From: Doryteuthis pealeii
Lineage: Eukaryota > Mollusca > Cephalopoda > Myopsida > Loliginidae
DNA: 64,000 bases
Direction: 5' to 3'
Assembly: GCA_023376005.1 (NCBI GenBank)
Contig: CM042143.1
Span: 88,509,140-88,573,139, forward strand
Position 1 is the first letter of the stretch. Each line of letters starts with the position of its first letter. This document shows positions 21,323-35,600 of this stretch, piece after piece. A model generated the notes under the pieces. It did no database searches, was not told the DNA's origin, and saw nothing but the letters and a program-made list of their open reading frames with translations. Both the position numbers and the translations under genes were made by a program.

Positions 21323-24300
21323 CTGAAAGATAAAAAAAGAGACAAAAAAACTAAAGAAATAAATTAAAGACTTTAATGAATAAATAATTAAATTTCCTAA
21401 ATAAAACAATACTCAGATGTTATTATTTCTCTGAATTTTTGAGGTGAGGCTTGATAATTTGTAATTATTTAGATTATTTGGACTATTGAAGGCACAAAAA
21501 GGAGTGAAACAGAGAGGAAAGTAGCTGCCACAGCAAAGAGAGCTGGAAGGAAGGAGAGACAACAGCAGCCTCAGCAAAAATACAATTTAATCTTGATGAT
21601 TTGGATTATTATTTTCTTCTTCTTATTATCATTATAATTATTATTCCATAATCTTGATAATTTGTATTATTTGGACTATTGAAGGCACAAAAAGGAGTGA
21701 AACAGAGAGGAAAGTAGCCGCCACAGCAAAGAGAGCTAGAAGGAAGGAGAGACAACAGCAGCCTCAGCAAGCATCACTGTTTGTGTGCAGTCAGTGCACC
21801 AGAGACTGCCATTCAAAAATTGGCCTGCTCATCCACTCACGCATAGGCAGATAAAAAAATAAAATATTTGGACGCTATGGCAACGTCTTTAGCAGATGGA
21901 AGAATGCCAACAATATCCTCATCTTTATTGTTATATACACAACATTTCAGCTGATGTGATCTCCAGCCTTCTTCAGACGTTTCTTGTCGAACAGATGTTA
22001 TTGTTGAATTTGGTTGCTTTGTTATATTTTCAAACTATCAGAATCAATCAACTTGGTTAATTGTGGCATACAACCGGTAGTGAATCAAGAACACTTTGAC
22101 TCTGAGCTTGGAGATCTCTTCAGATCTAAGATATAATGTAGGTGGAGTGATCGCTTGTCTCAGAGCAGTCTGTTATCAAGGGTCAAATAGCCCATAGGCC
22201 TGTCATGTTACTGATTAAAATTTTGTAATTTGTTATTAATTTTTATTTATGTTTTTTCTCAATTTTATTTTTTTTTTTTTGTTTTGTTTAAAATTTTTAG
22301 TATTTTTCTTCTTTCGGTGGGGTGACATATGATGGTGGAATTTATGTCCGTTAAGTAGGATTTAACCGAAAATATTGCTCAACGGTGTATAGTAAAATAT
22401 TAGTCTTTAAAAATTAAGTTAAAATAAAAACAAGGAAAAGCAAATAATAAATGAAAATATTTTTTCTTTAAAAAATCAAGGAACTGACCTCTTGTTTTTT
22501 TGAATTTCTTGACCACATTACATCCGGCCAGTGTGAGAATTTCGGACCATGTACTTACAAAATCTGGACTAGTTGAATAGACAAGAACTTGGGTGTCGTC
22601 CAAACATTGAGATTTTAATTTACTAAAAGAAAAAGATATTTAAAAATTAAGAAAATAAATAAGACATTACTAAATAGGCAATAAATGAAATGAAATACAA
22701 GGTCCATCTTACAAAAAAAAAATGTTTTTCCAAACTGTCTTTTTATTAGGGTAATCTTAAAGGTAAGGACTCAAAAATATTTAGAAATCACAAAAACCTT
22801 TATTGTTTACTAGAAGCAGCTACCCAGTGTCACCTGGGTAGGGAGAGGCAAAAAAATACCTAGTGTATGTCATACTAGCTCACTGTCATGTCATTGAAGA
22901 AGCGTTGAATCTCATCATCAATGCCACTCTCTACATCACTTGACATCCAGGCACAAATCTCTCCATAATTAATCCTGTTAATTGACGATGAATTTCAATC
23001 AGTTTAATGCCTTTTGCATTTAAAGACCAAATAACTGCACAAACTTCACACTTGGTGGAGCGTCAATCAGGAGCTCCATCAGAAACGACTGCTAAACCAA
23101 GACTGAGTGTAGCAGCAAGGTGTGTACAGGAGCAGGCACATGTACACAAAAACATAATAGTGTTGCCAATAGCCACACAAATAGTTTCCCTGCGTCCTCA
23201 GCACTTTGGAGACCTTATTTTTGGGATTACCCTCAATTTACAGCTATGTCTATAGATGTCAAAGACACCAACTATCACCATCTCATTTCCAACAACATAA
23301 ACAGTTTAAACAGACAAAACAGTTTGAATTCTATAAAAAAAAGAAAGAATTAAATCCAAATTTAACATTTTTTATTATAATGGAGATTGTGTGTTTGTCT
23401 GTAACCAAAACTATATCATTACTTAAGTCACAAATCCCTTAGTTATTTACATCACATTTTCCATGATTTTATTTTTATTTAAACCTCAATTATTAATAAA
23501 ATTGTTTTACATTATTAATACTATTGGCTTTATCTACACACTAATAACATGCAATTGTATTTATATGTACAACAAAATAGTAGTTTACAGTGTTAATGGG
23601 GAGGCTAATTTGCACATTGATATAAAATTTTTTAATAAATATGTGCTTGGTATTATTGATTTCTAATCGTTTTATTTTATTTTAATGAATATTAACAAAA
23701 ATCTCGGGGATAAATCTTTTAAAAAATTGATTAACAAGAATAAATAACTGTAATTTTATACCTTACATCCTATTTTAACAAAATAGTTAAATTATGAAAA
23801 TTTAGCAATGAAAGACAGGAGAGATGGAAGAGTAAGTTTCAATTGTTATATTTTCCGATTATACCCCCTCTGTTTCAAATCTTTTTATCTGCATTCTTAT
23901 TTAGTTTCATTAGCCTTTCTAATTTAATATAATATTCTATTACATTAAAACTTAAATACTTGCACCCGGCGGAGGGTGCATATATTTGTTAGTACAATTA
24001 ATATTCCACTTACCATTCAATCAAACTTTTCTTTTTCAGACTTATTCCAGCTGGTAACATGTAAGACTTATAATCAGCTGATATTCCCTACAACAAAGAA
24101 TATAACAAAAATATTATATTATATATATATTTGATCTCCATGTTTCTAACACACATGGGCATACCTACAAAGTAAGAAAACAACATAGCTCACATGAATA
24201 AAAAAATTTTTTTAAAATAAATAAATAAAAATGTCTCACCTGTTTGCAGCAATCTCGTATCCATAAATAAGAAACACATGGGATTCCGGCTGCAAGACCC

Positions 24301-24410
24301 TGAATATATTTTATTGTCCGCTGGTAACTGCTAGAGATGATGAAACTCTTATTCTTCGTTAGAAACTGATAAACAAAACAAACAATAAATAAATAACAAA
24401 TATATAAGGA

Positions 24411-24469
<59 letters not shown>

Positions 24470-24716
24470 GAATGAAATAAAAAATGAATGACATGAATGG
24501 AACAAATGAGAAAATCCTTTCCAGAGCACCTCTCTCAAAAGTAAAATTTTTTTAAAAATTAAAAAAAATAAAATAACATTTTTTGAGAGAGTTTCCTAAT
24601 GGAAAGACTTCCTCATTTATTACTGGACTCTTTTGACGCATCAAATTAATATAATTATTATATAATCTATTAGAGAAGATAAAATGGGTCTCTTACCTTA
24701 GTTATGTTCTATTGAG

Positions 24717-24780
<64 letters not shown>

Positions 24781-27700
24781 ATGTAGAGACAGGAATTATA
24801 TACAATTAAATTACTGTTACATAATTGGTGAGCGTACCATGGGTTTTGAACAGTTAGTGTAGAAAATATTATTTGAATTCAAATCTGGACATTAGATTTG
24901 ATTGACAGTTAGTAACCCTATTTTGACCTCTGCTTCCTGTTTGCGAGGTGAATGTGAGGATAGATATTCAGTCTGCAGCGAGTCGTCAGGATGTAAAGAT
25001 GTACTTGGCCAGGCTAGCACCATGCATGGTTATTGGTTCCAAGTCTTAAGAAATAAATATGGGATTCACAAAAGATATATTCTTTGAGTTTGTCCCTAAA
25101 AGCAAAACGACAACCCATGGCATCACCAACATCTTAAGATTAAGAAACCACCCAGAACAAGAGAACCAAACCAATAGACAGCTAAGAAGACAGATCGGCG
25201 AATAGATACTCAAAGGTAAGTAGAAATGGTAATCTGAACATAAATGAGAGTAACCTCCCCTTGTTTATTTCAGTTTGTTTTGGTGGCTATTTTCATTTCA
25301 CTATAATCAATACAACTGCATGTTTTAACACGGAAATATCATAAAATAGGTTCTTAATAACAATTAAGTTAATTTCAAATAATGCGCAAGCACAATTAAG
25401 AACACATTTTATGATATTTTCATGTTAAAACATGCAGTTGTATTGATTCAAACAAATTCGTATTTTCAGTGTAGATTTATGGTGAAATGAAAATGGCCAA
25501 CCAAAATATATGGCTTCCTCAAAGTGAAAGAAACAAGGGGAGATTATTCTCATTTATGTAGCTAATGTTCAGATTACCGAAGAAATAGCCATGAAGATAG
25601 CTATCAAGAAATACAGAAATAAGTACAGAAGTAGAAGATCAAACCACAGAATGCAAAGCCGAGACTCGGTAATCTGAACATTAGCTACATAAAGGAGAGT
25701 AACCTCCCCTTGGTTTTTTTCATTTCGAGGAAGATGTGTGTTTTGTTTTGTAAAAACACGGATTTTTCGACAAATTGGGTATACCTATACTTTTCTAATA
25801 TACAGGTACTCTCATAGAAATATTAACATCTTTTTTTTTTAAATCACCTGTGGGAGATTCTAAGCATATGTTGACAGGGATGGTGAACATGTGGAGACTG
25901 TTTGAAAATATATTAAAGGTATTCCTATAAGGGTGTTAACATTTTTAAATCAATTTACAAAAAAAAATGTTAATAATTCTATGAGAGTTTCTCATACTTG
26001 AAACCTTGTGCCAAACTTAAGCTTAGTTTTTTAAGGACCTATACATTTTCCAATCTGTAGCCATGTCTGTACAACTGTATGGCTGTAACACTTGGCGAAA
26101 AAGCTAGATGGGAACTTAACAAGGATGCTGTGTGCTGTATTGAACAAATCAAAATTTAAAAAATCCATGACATTAGAATTTATTTACCTTATCTGACCAG
26201 GAATCAAAAACAGTTCCTCCACCAGCCTCTATTTGGGATTGTAAATGTTGTTTGTCAAAAGGAATTTCAGGTTCATCTAAAGAGATTTTTTTTAAATGAG
26301 GAAAGAAATTAAAAGTATTAAATAAACAAAAAAAAAAAAAGAAAGATTATTGTGGTTATTTCCTATAAGTCTAACATGATCAAAGGGCAACCACTCTTGA
26401 CTGATAAATTATTTATTTATTTTCCCATTAAACTCACCCTAACCCTAAACCCTAACCCCGCATTCTTTTTCCTAGTAGATCAATAAATAGATAAATAATT
26501 TATCAGTTAAGAGTGGTTGCCCTTTGAACATGTTAGACTTATAGGAAATAACTATTATTGTTATGTTTTTAACATACAAATGACATATGGAGGATTGAAA
26601 TGATAATGCAAGACCAGGTTGTTGTAAAATTAACAAGGTTTTATTTAACACAGGGTAGAAACTGCTCCTACCTTCAAGCGACTTAACCAGTATCTGAACG
26701 CTGCATTCAAATGTAAACAAACGCCATCCACACATAAGATGGCGGAAAACCAACTTCCAGCTTTGACTGATCAAAGGAGAGCAACTCTATTTAAGTCTTC
26801 CTAACAATTATGATATACAGTAAAAGAGCACAGCCCAAAATATCAGGTGTATAATAAAATAGTAAGTAAAAAAAGTAAAGTTACTGGGGCGGCCTAATAT
26901 CGGTATGAGCCATACAGTGAGGGAGTCTATCCCCTTTTCAGTAGCGATAGACCAAGGAGATTATTATAGCATCTAAGGTGGAGCGCCACACCTACCATCA
27001 GCTCCTCACTTTACCGCACAGATCCCTGTGCTACTCATACACTGAGTTGGCGAGGGTGACAATTTTACTCTTTTCTGGGTGATTTGACATGGAACTACCG
27101 TATATTTAAATTAGAGATGACAAAAATCAATTTAAATTCTTGACTATAAAATGTATATATATTTTATTTTATATATTTATAAATTTATTGATAATTCTTA
27201 TAGATTAAATTTTATAAATTCAAAAAATTGTTTCATACATATTTATAAATTTATTTATATTTTATATATTTGATATGTATAAAATATGTATAAAACATTT
27301 TTTTTAGTCTTTATACACCCCCTAACCTCTAAAACTGGAACTCACAATCAGATGCAATTTATTGTCATACTGCTTTGACTGAATTAATCAATTAACAGCA
27401 TAGAAAATCCAGAAAAGGTTTATTACTTTTTGTACAGGAATATAAATAAGTCAATATGCAGTTTTTCAACAGTATGACTAGCTACTCGATTAGTAGTGAC
27501 TCGCCTACAAATACTACTACATAACTCAACTACAAATTACCTTGCATATACGTATCTTTATATGTGTTCCACTGTTTGGGCAAATCCAACTATCTTGAAG
27601 GGAAAATATCTTCCCTTACAACACATAGCCAGAACACCCCTTTTTGTGTGCTTAGTTTGGTTTGGTTTGTTTTGTTTAACGGCATATCAACCTCAGTGGG

Positions 27701-30700
27701 TCATTTAATGCCGATAAAGTTTTCAAATAAATCAATTCTTTTTTATTAACACATTTTTCTATTTAACCCATAGATGGGACCCTAACAGGTACTACCACTC
27801 CGGGTCAGAGTGGATCAGGGAGCAATGGTGATGAAGGGGTGCTCCACATTCCCCAAACCTCCAAAACTGGAACCTCACCATCAGATAGAGTTTAACGTCA
27901 TTCTCAGGACATGTAGACCCGCAGCCACCGCCTTCTAGCACCCATATGATAAAAAGGGGTTGGGGCTTGCCATAAGGGCAATAGGGTTGGGGAATTTTTG
28001 TGTGCTTAAATAATAAAAACACAAATAATATGTACAAAACAAAAATAAAAATGCACTACTCACCCATATCCGAGTAATATTGGTTTGGTGAACTCTCAGA
28101 CGAGAAATCTTGAATCATTTTCTTATCCAACAATTTTTGTTCTTGGCTTTTCTCTGTATGAGTCAATAGGAAGTTCATGCCTTTGAAAAGATTCTTTTGT
28201 TTAGGAATCGGTCCTTTCACAGCATCAAACAGTTCTAAGAAAATTAAAAAAAGATTTACATACATAATGTAGAGCAGTAATTCCAAAACCTTTTTGTGTT
28301 TTTTTTTTGCTTGGAGCATCGCACTTTAGAAGCTACAAAAATATTTTGACACATTTTGTACATAAATTCAAAAATATACATAAAAAATATATCTATACAT
28401 TTGATATATAAAAAAAGAATTGAGACTGCAGAAAATTATTAGAAATTAATTTTATATTCAGAAAATTAAGGATATTCATGAATGAGAAACATGGGCCTAA
28501 TGTTTCTTGATATTTTTTTCTATTTATTATGACACACATGAGACAAATTAACTTTTATTTCCTATTCAACACACAAAAAATATATCCTTTTTTTTTTTTA
28601 CATCTAGCTATCTATCTTCTATATATATATAAAGAGCAGTTGGTGTGTATGTATGTATCAGAGCTGGCCTGATGAGTCACTAAACTGTGCATCGACGAAA
28701 TGGACCAATATACTACCCTGTGCTCCCTGGAATAATTTGTTGTGAATGTGGCAAGATGTGCAAGACTTTAGCTGGACTAAAAAGCCACATTCGCGCAGCT
28801 CAGTTTTGAACTTTTTATTTATTTTTTTTTTATCAAGCAATGGCAATACTCAAACACGAGTTTGCTGCCACCATGTATATATGTATTTCTGAAGAAACTA
28901 TGAATATAAAACAATTAATGACAAAGTATATATATATATATGTTCATTATCATCAGATCTTACTTTTTGAGCAAAAATAATGAAGATTTGATTTATATTT
29001 GTGAAAATAATTAAAAAATAAAATTTAAATAGTAACAGCATGGATATTTTTGCATTTGATATTTTAAATAAGAGACACTAATTTTTCTTTTCAGAGTCTC
29101 TGTGCACTTTTTTTCTTCTGATGCTCCACTAGGCCAAATCAGGTCTTTTTTACATAGGGATTTTGGTAATTTTGATCTTTTGTCATCCCACCCTAATTTA
29201 CACTATGTTTAACTCTTAACATCCTGTTAAGAATTTTCTAAGTCCAGAGCCGCATTCCTATAAGGATTTATCAAATGGCTAAAAATGACCTTTTCATTTA
29301 AAGTTACCAGTTATTTCCCTTAAATCAAAGACTTTTGAATATGTTTAATATTACATTTAAACAAAGGCTATCATTTGGGGTAGATTAGAAAAATGAATGT
29401 GACTTTCAGCCGGGTGGAATGAGGCGTTATAGGATGTTAAGAGTTTTAAGTGAGCTGGTGTCAGGCAAATTTCTGGCCCAACTTAGATATTTTCTAAGTC
29501 AATTTTTTGTTGGTAAGTTAATGTAGATATTTTATACACACCTCTTTTAAATTTTTGAATTTGTACAAATTTCAATTGAATTTTTACAAAACTCAAACTC
29601 AAATTTCTTAACAATTTTCATTCTGTATGCTCTGTTTGTTTTGATTTTACAATGCCCCCTGTACTAATAAATCCAACGTAATTACCTCCCCTTGAATATC
29701 TGTCTGTATAAAAGCAACCCTCTGACTACGTCAGATAGATCGTAGTCAGAGTAAAGTAAAATAAAGCTTGCTAAAGTCTAAAACACTGGTTCTCTTTTTA
29801 CTACACCCCCCACCCATAAAATACAAATAAAAACTCAAATGTCACCTCTTTTTAATACAATTAAAGAATAAAAATTTGTTTTGAATAAAAAAAAAAAAAA
29901 AAATCTAAATTGTCTGAGTTCTTATTTGTGTGAGTCTCTGAACTGGTAGATTTCATTCTTAGCTGGATCTATCCCTGGTTTGATAGATGGCTTCTTCTGT
30001 TTCTGGATCTGAATTGTCTTGTGTTGTCGTGGAGTTTTTAATTAATAAATACAAGACTTTGCTTTGTTTAGAGCTCTTTAATATTTTATAAGATCCAGAT
30101 CGAATCAAACACATGTATGAGAATTTAGTTTCAACAGACAGAGTGCCATTACGAGGATAACAGAATTAAGAATGAAAAACAAAAAATTGTATTTACCTTT
30201 CTTTACGTGTGGAATTTTCCCATACCTCTGACTTTTTGGAGAAGACACAGCTGCTCCGATAAACCTGTCAGGATCTTTGGACTCTAAGAAAAGAAAAAAG
30301 AGAAAAGAATTTTAAAATTTTTTTTATTTTTTTACTTTAGTTTTAACAGAACAATATCAAGAATTAAATAATTAAATGTGCATTATGATGACAGCCCAAA
30401 TTTAGTTTCTTTGTTTAATGGCATATCAACCTTGGTGGGTTACTTAATGCCAAAGTTTTCCTTGTATACAGGGTGATTGAAAAGTAACTCCCTATTTTAA
30501 ACTATTTATAATTTCTTTTATATGCAGTTACATTTTTCTCAATTCTTTAATGTATGTTCCTTAATATATGGCAATTAAATATGTGCTGTTGTTTTTCTTT
30601 TCAGATAGATTATATTTTCAAAATTCAAAGCCTTATAAAGATGTCTGAATGTTTCACTTAAAAAAAGGGTACCTAGTTAGCGGCACGCTATAAAGTTTGT

Positions 30701-31562
30701 AAATCAATCAAAGATTGTGGAGGATCATCAAAGGAAGACAATGCTTAAATTCATTCAAAGACCATCAAGAATTGTCAACCCAAATCACATTGCTGTAATG
30801 GATGCTCAAAAAATCAGTCAACCTTCCAATGCCAGTTACCCGAGGGTAGTGAAATTAGTTCAAGAAATATTTACTCATAGCCCAAAAAAGTCCATTCGAC
30901 AAGCAGCAAAGGAAAGTGGCATCTCTTCAGAAATAAATTATAAGATTTTTAAAATAGGGAATTACTTCACAATCACCCTATACATTTACCAAGCCCTCCT
31001 CATGAGTAGGATGTGGCACATGGTCAATTTCTTAAGTGGCATTTAACAAGTTTGAATTCAGAGTTTCCCTTCTGTTAGATGGCTAAAGAGCCCATAGCTG
31101 GGGGGGGGGGTAGAATATTTGGATGCATACCTTTCCCAAGGGTATTAGTGTTAATTGAAAGTCTTCCTTGTAGAAGAACAGTAGTGGTACTATTTAACCC
31201 ATAGCTGAGGAGATGAGGGGGTTCATACCTTTCCCAAGTGTATTAGTCTGAAAGTGAAAATAATAGCGCAACTGGAGTTTGAACATGCTTACTACAATGT
31301 CACATTCCCGCGCTTTAACCACTACGCCATGGAGACTCCTCTTTTGATGACAGCCCAGTTAAACATAATAAAATAAGGATCAAATTTTTAATTATATATA
31401 AAAACGTATTTATGCAGACCCACAAAGACCTGAAAAGATGACTCAATCTCTTCTTTCTTTTTTAAAGTCTGCACAAAACTATTTTAAAATACTACAAATC
31501 TATACATGCTATTTATATGAACTTATTTTCAATGTGAAAACTATAGGAGAGTTTATATATAT

Positions 31563-31600
<38 letters not shown>

Positions 31601-32380
31601 CATATATATATATAAAATTTATCACTAAACAACAACATACACATCACCCCCTCTGACAAAGGAGGAGGAGTGGTCGTTATGTGTTCAAAACAATATAATG
31701 ACAAAATGCTTGAAATCCCCAATGATCGTAATACCTATGAAATTATCTCTCTACAAATCATTACAAACAGCACAATCATTTTCAACAAAACATATATTAT
31801 TCATTCTATAATTTTTCTATCTTCCCTTCGCTCATACATATATTTTAACAATACAAATAAATTTTTATATATCAATATATTAACTATCTTCATATCCCTC
31901 ATATATATTTATACTGTAAAATCAAATATATTAAACAGATAAATAATTATTCTATAAATAAATAATCAAATATTTTTATTTACTATAAATACAATACAAA
32001 TAAATTTTTATATATCAATATATTAACTATCTTCATATCCCTCATATATATTTATACTGTAAAATCAAATATATTAAACAGATAAATAATTATTCTATAA
32101 ATAAATAATCAAATATTTTTATTTACTATAAATTACCACACCACAAATATTTTATAACTTATTAATTAATTCCACACTTATTATATAACGCAACATTATA
32201 AATATACCTAAATCCTCTTTCCTCCCATATTATCTGGCCTCAAAATTTCTAGCAATAATGAAATCACATTCTTCATTATATACACTGCAACTTTTAACTT
32301 AACATAATCTGTAAATACAAATATATACACCACTTAAACAGAACCATCTTACAATAACATTTTAATAAATTAAACAACTT

Positions 32381-32425
<45 letters not shown>

Positions 32426-32644
32426 GTAAAATAAGGAATGAAAGAACAAAACTCAGACAAAAATGTGTAGTATATTTCACTGGAGGTTTGACCTCAGCTT
32501 CTTCTGCTTTATTGAGATCAATCATCCAGCAAAATATACTACACATTTTTGTCTGAGTTTTGTTCTTTCATTCCTTATTTACCTCATTCTGTCGGATTCA
32601 TTCCAACCCCCTTTCCTCATATATATATATATATATATTATATA

Positions 32645-32675
<31 letters not shown>

Positions 32676-35600
32676 ATATAAAGAAAGATTCTGTATGTAT
32701 GACTGTCTGTATGTATGGATAATAATCAAGAGCACATTTTTTTTATAAAAGAAAATTGGTGGAGACTAGCAAAGACCAAAGTTTAGTAAAGTCCAAACTA
32801 TTTTTGCTAGAGAGGGGGGGGGGGTTAAAAAAAATACAACTTTTTACACCTTATTTTCCATGAGAAACACTAAATAAAAAAAATAATAAGGTTATAAATC
32901 AATGATAGATTTTTTAAAAATTGATTAAAAAAATAACATGATAAAAAGCAAATAAAAGACAAATAAAAGAAAAAAATACAAGCAAGAAGAAGGAGAATAA
33001 AAATATACCAACTTAAAAATAAGATAATATAAAGAATAAAAGATAAAACAAATATATAGAAAAAGAAGTTTATACAGTTAAACATAAAGTTCCTCTCACC
33101 TGGCAATGATAAAAAATTTTTTTTATAAATTAGTCAAAATCTGTTTTGCTATTATAGTACACCAAAAAGTTAAAGGGTTAAATCCTACTTAACGGACATA
33201 AATTTCACCATCGTATGTTAACCCGCCGAAAGAAAAAAATACTAAAAATCAAGGAATTAACCGAGTTTAATGAAATTTTCAGTGTTGATATATTAATGAA
33301 TAAACAATATAATGCACCAGTTATTTTATTTAAAAACTCTTACATTTTTTCAGGTCAGTTAACTTTGAAACACATATCTTTGAGGCGTAACACAGATTCA
33401 CAAACATACATGGTTCAAAGTTAATTGACCTGAAAAGATGTAAAAGTTTTTAAATAAAATAACTGGTGCATTATATCTTTTATTCATCAATATATCAACA
33501 CTAAAAATTTCATTAAATTCGGTTAATTCCCTGATTTTTAGTATTTTTTTTCTTTCAGCGGGGTGACATACGATGGTGGAATTTATGTCTGTTAAGTAGG
33601 ATTTAACCAGTTAAAGTTCATTCATACTGTACCTGTTTATAAATGGTTCAATCTATATGACTCAGCCAACTTCTTTGATTGACCTATCAGGTTATGAGTT
33701 AACTTAAACAATCAAAATAGTAGCATTCATTAGTAGTTGTTATTACTACAACTGAACAACAACAAAACAGTTCATTCACTAACCCCATTATTACTCGCTC
33801 TGTTGGCTGGGGCTTTAAAATACACCAACTGCACCTCTGCAGAGGTGTAAGACACCCCCCCTCTCAATGGGACCACCTGTTGGCCATGAGTGGTGGCTTG
33901 TGATGCTTAAAGATGGAACCTTGGTGGCTGAGCAGTCCATGACATGTAACACTATATTGGCCCTTACTTAGGCTACAAGGGCAGTCATGGAGGCCCCCTC
34001 TGATTAATCGTCTGGTCACGTCAAGCCCTAGCACCTATGAGTGTCCTAACCCTATTGCCCTTATGACAAACCCCCAACCCTTTTTATCATATATGTGCTA
34101 GAAGGCTGTGGCTGAGAGTCTTATTATCCTGGTATGGCGTTAAACTCTATCTGATGGTGAAGTTCCAGTTCTGGAACTCTGGGGAATGTGGAGTACCTCT
34201 TCATCACCATTACTCCCGGGTCAACTCTGACCCGGAGTGGTAGTACCTGTTAGGTCCCATCTATGGATTAAATAGAACAAAATGAGATCTAAAAAATATG
34301 TTTAAAAAATTAAGTATCAGGAATGAATGGAATAAAACGTCTTCAGCATAAAATGACCCAACAAGAGTTAACATGCCATAAAATCATTTTGATAATTTTC
34401 AATCTATCTTTATCAATTTCATAATTTTCAATCTATCTTTATCAATTTCATAATTTTCTATCTATTTTTATCAAATTGATAATTTTCTATCTATCGTTAT
34501 CAATTTCATAATTTTCAATCTATCTTTATCAATTTCATAATTTTCTATCTATTGTTATCAAATTGATAATTTTCTATCTATCGTTATTAATTTGATAATT
34601 TTCTATCTATCGTTATCAATTTGATAATTTTCTATCTATCTATCTATCTATTCTTATCAAATTGATAATTTTCTATCTATTCTTATCAAATTGATAATTT
34701 TCTATCTATTGTTATCAATTTCATAGTTTTCTATCTATCTATCTATTGTTATCAATTTCATAATTTTTCTATCTAGCTATCTATCAATCTATTCTTATCA
34801 ATTTCATAATTTTCTTTATGTATGGATTTTTATAGATTATTTAATTTAGAACATTTTATAAAACAAATATGATGGAATAAAAATTGCTTTCAATGGAATG
34901 CTTAGAACTGACAAACTTACTGCATAATCTTAATTTCTTTGAGAAGACCACGGCTCAGCCGTGGAAACAAGGTTCAAATATGCCATAAATCCTGGAAAAT
35001 ATAAATGCAGCAAGTGGATTCAATGAATCCCAAATTATAACAGAAGAGTTTTATTTACTTACCCAACCCCCATTTCAAAATACATATCAGATAAAAGAAA
35101 TTTGTTTTCAAAAAAAAACATTTATCATAATTAACCATTGAAATTTGGTTAAAAAAAATCCCACAGTATATAATTATCTCTTACTAGAATTCCCCAAATA
35201 TTGTCTCCCCCCCCCTTCATCTGTCGATTAAATTTCCATTATTTCTTTGGTAATTTACAAAAAAATTATATAAAAATCTATCAATCCTAAGATAAAGTAT
35301 AGCATCAGCATATCACTGTCTCAATCCCCTAAGACTAGAAAAATGTGTAGATTATGCATTGTTACATAGGGCCAAGTTTGAGTGTAGTAGTAGTTGTTTA
35401 GTAGTAGTAGTCATTGTTAGTTCAGAAACAACATACTCAAGTCATAAGTCTCAAGGAGCTGTTTATTTCTTTCTAGTTTTGTGGGTTCTTTTTCAGAGAG
35501 AAGGAAAGAGAGAGAGAGAGAGAGAGTATGTTTGGTTTTGTTTGTTTTACGGCATATCAACCTCAGTGGGTCATTTAATGCCGATAAAGTTTTGAAATAA

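Noticed and set aside
24165..24494. 109-codon minus-strand frame treated as a separate small gene
   Set aside because: It is a TP53BP1 exon (24365-24240) read through into introns, including an (AT)n tract that gives the Tyr-Ile repeats.
31640..32400. Nuclear copy of mitochondrial DNA, suggested by extreme AT content and open frames
   Set aside because: No mitochondrial protein or rRNA was recognised; the frames match a Penelope-like fragment and a tandem duplication instead.
34385..34815. CRISPR-like array of about 30-bp repeats
   Set aside because: The units are contiguous without unique spacers, AT-rich and CTAT-based, in an animal gene intron. It is a minisatellite.
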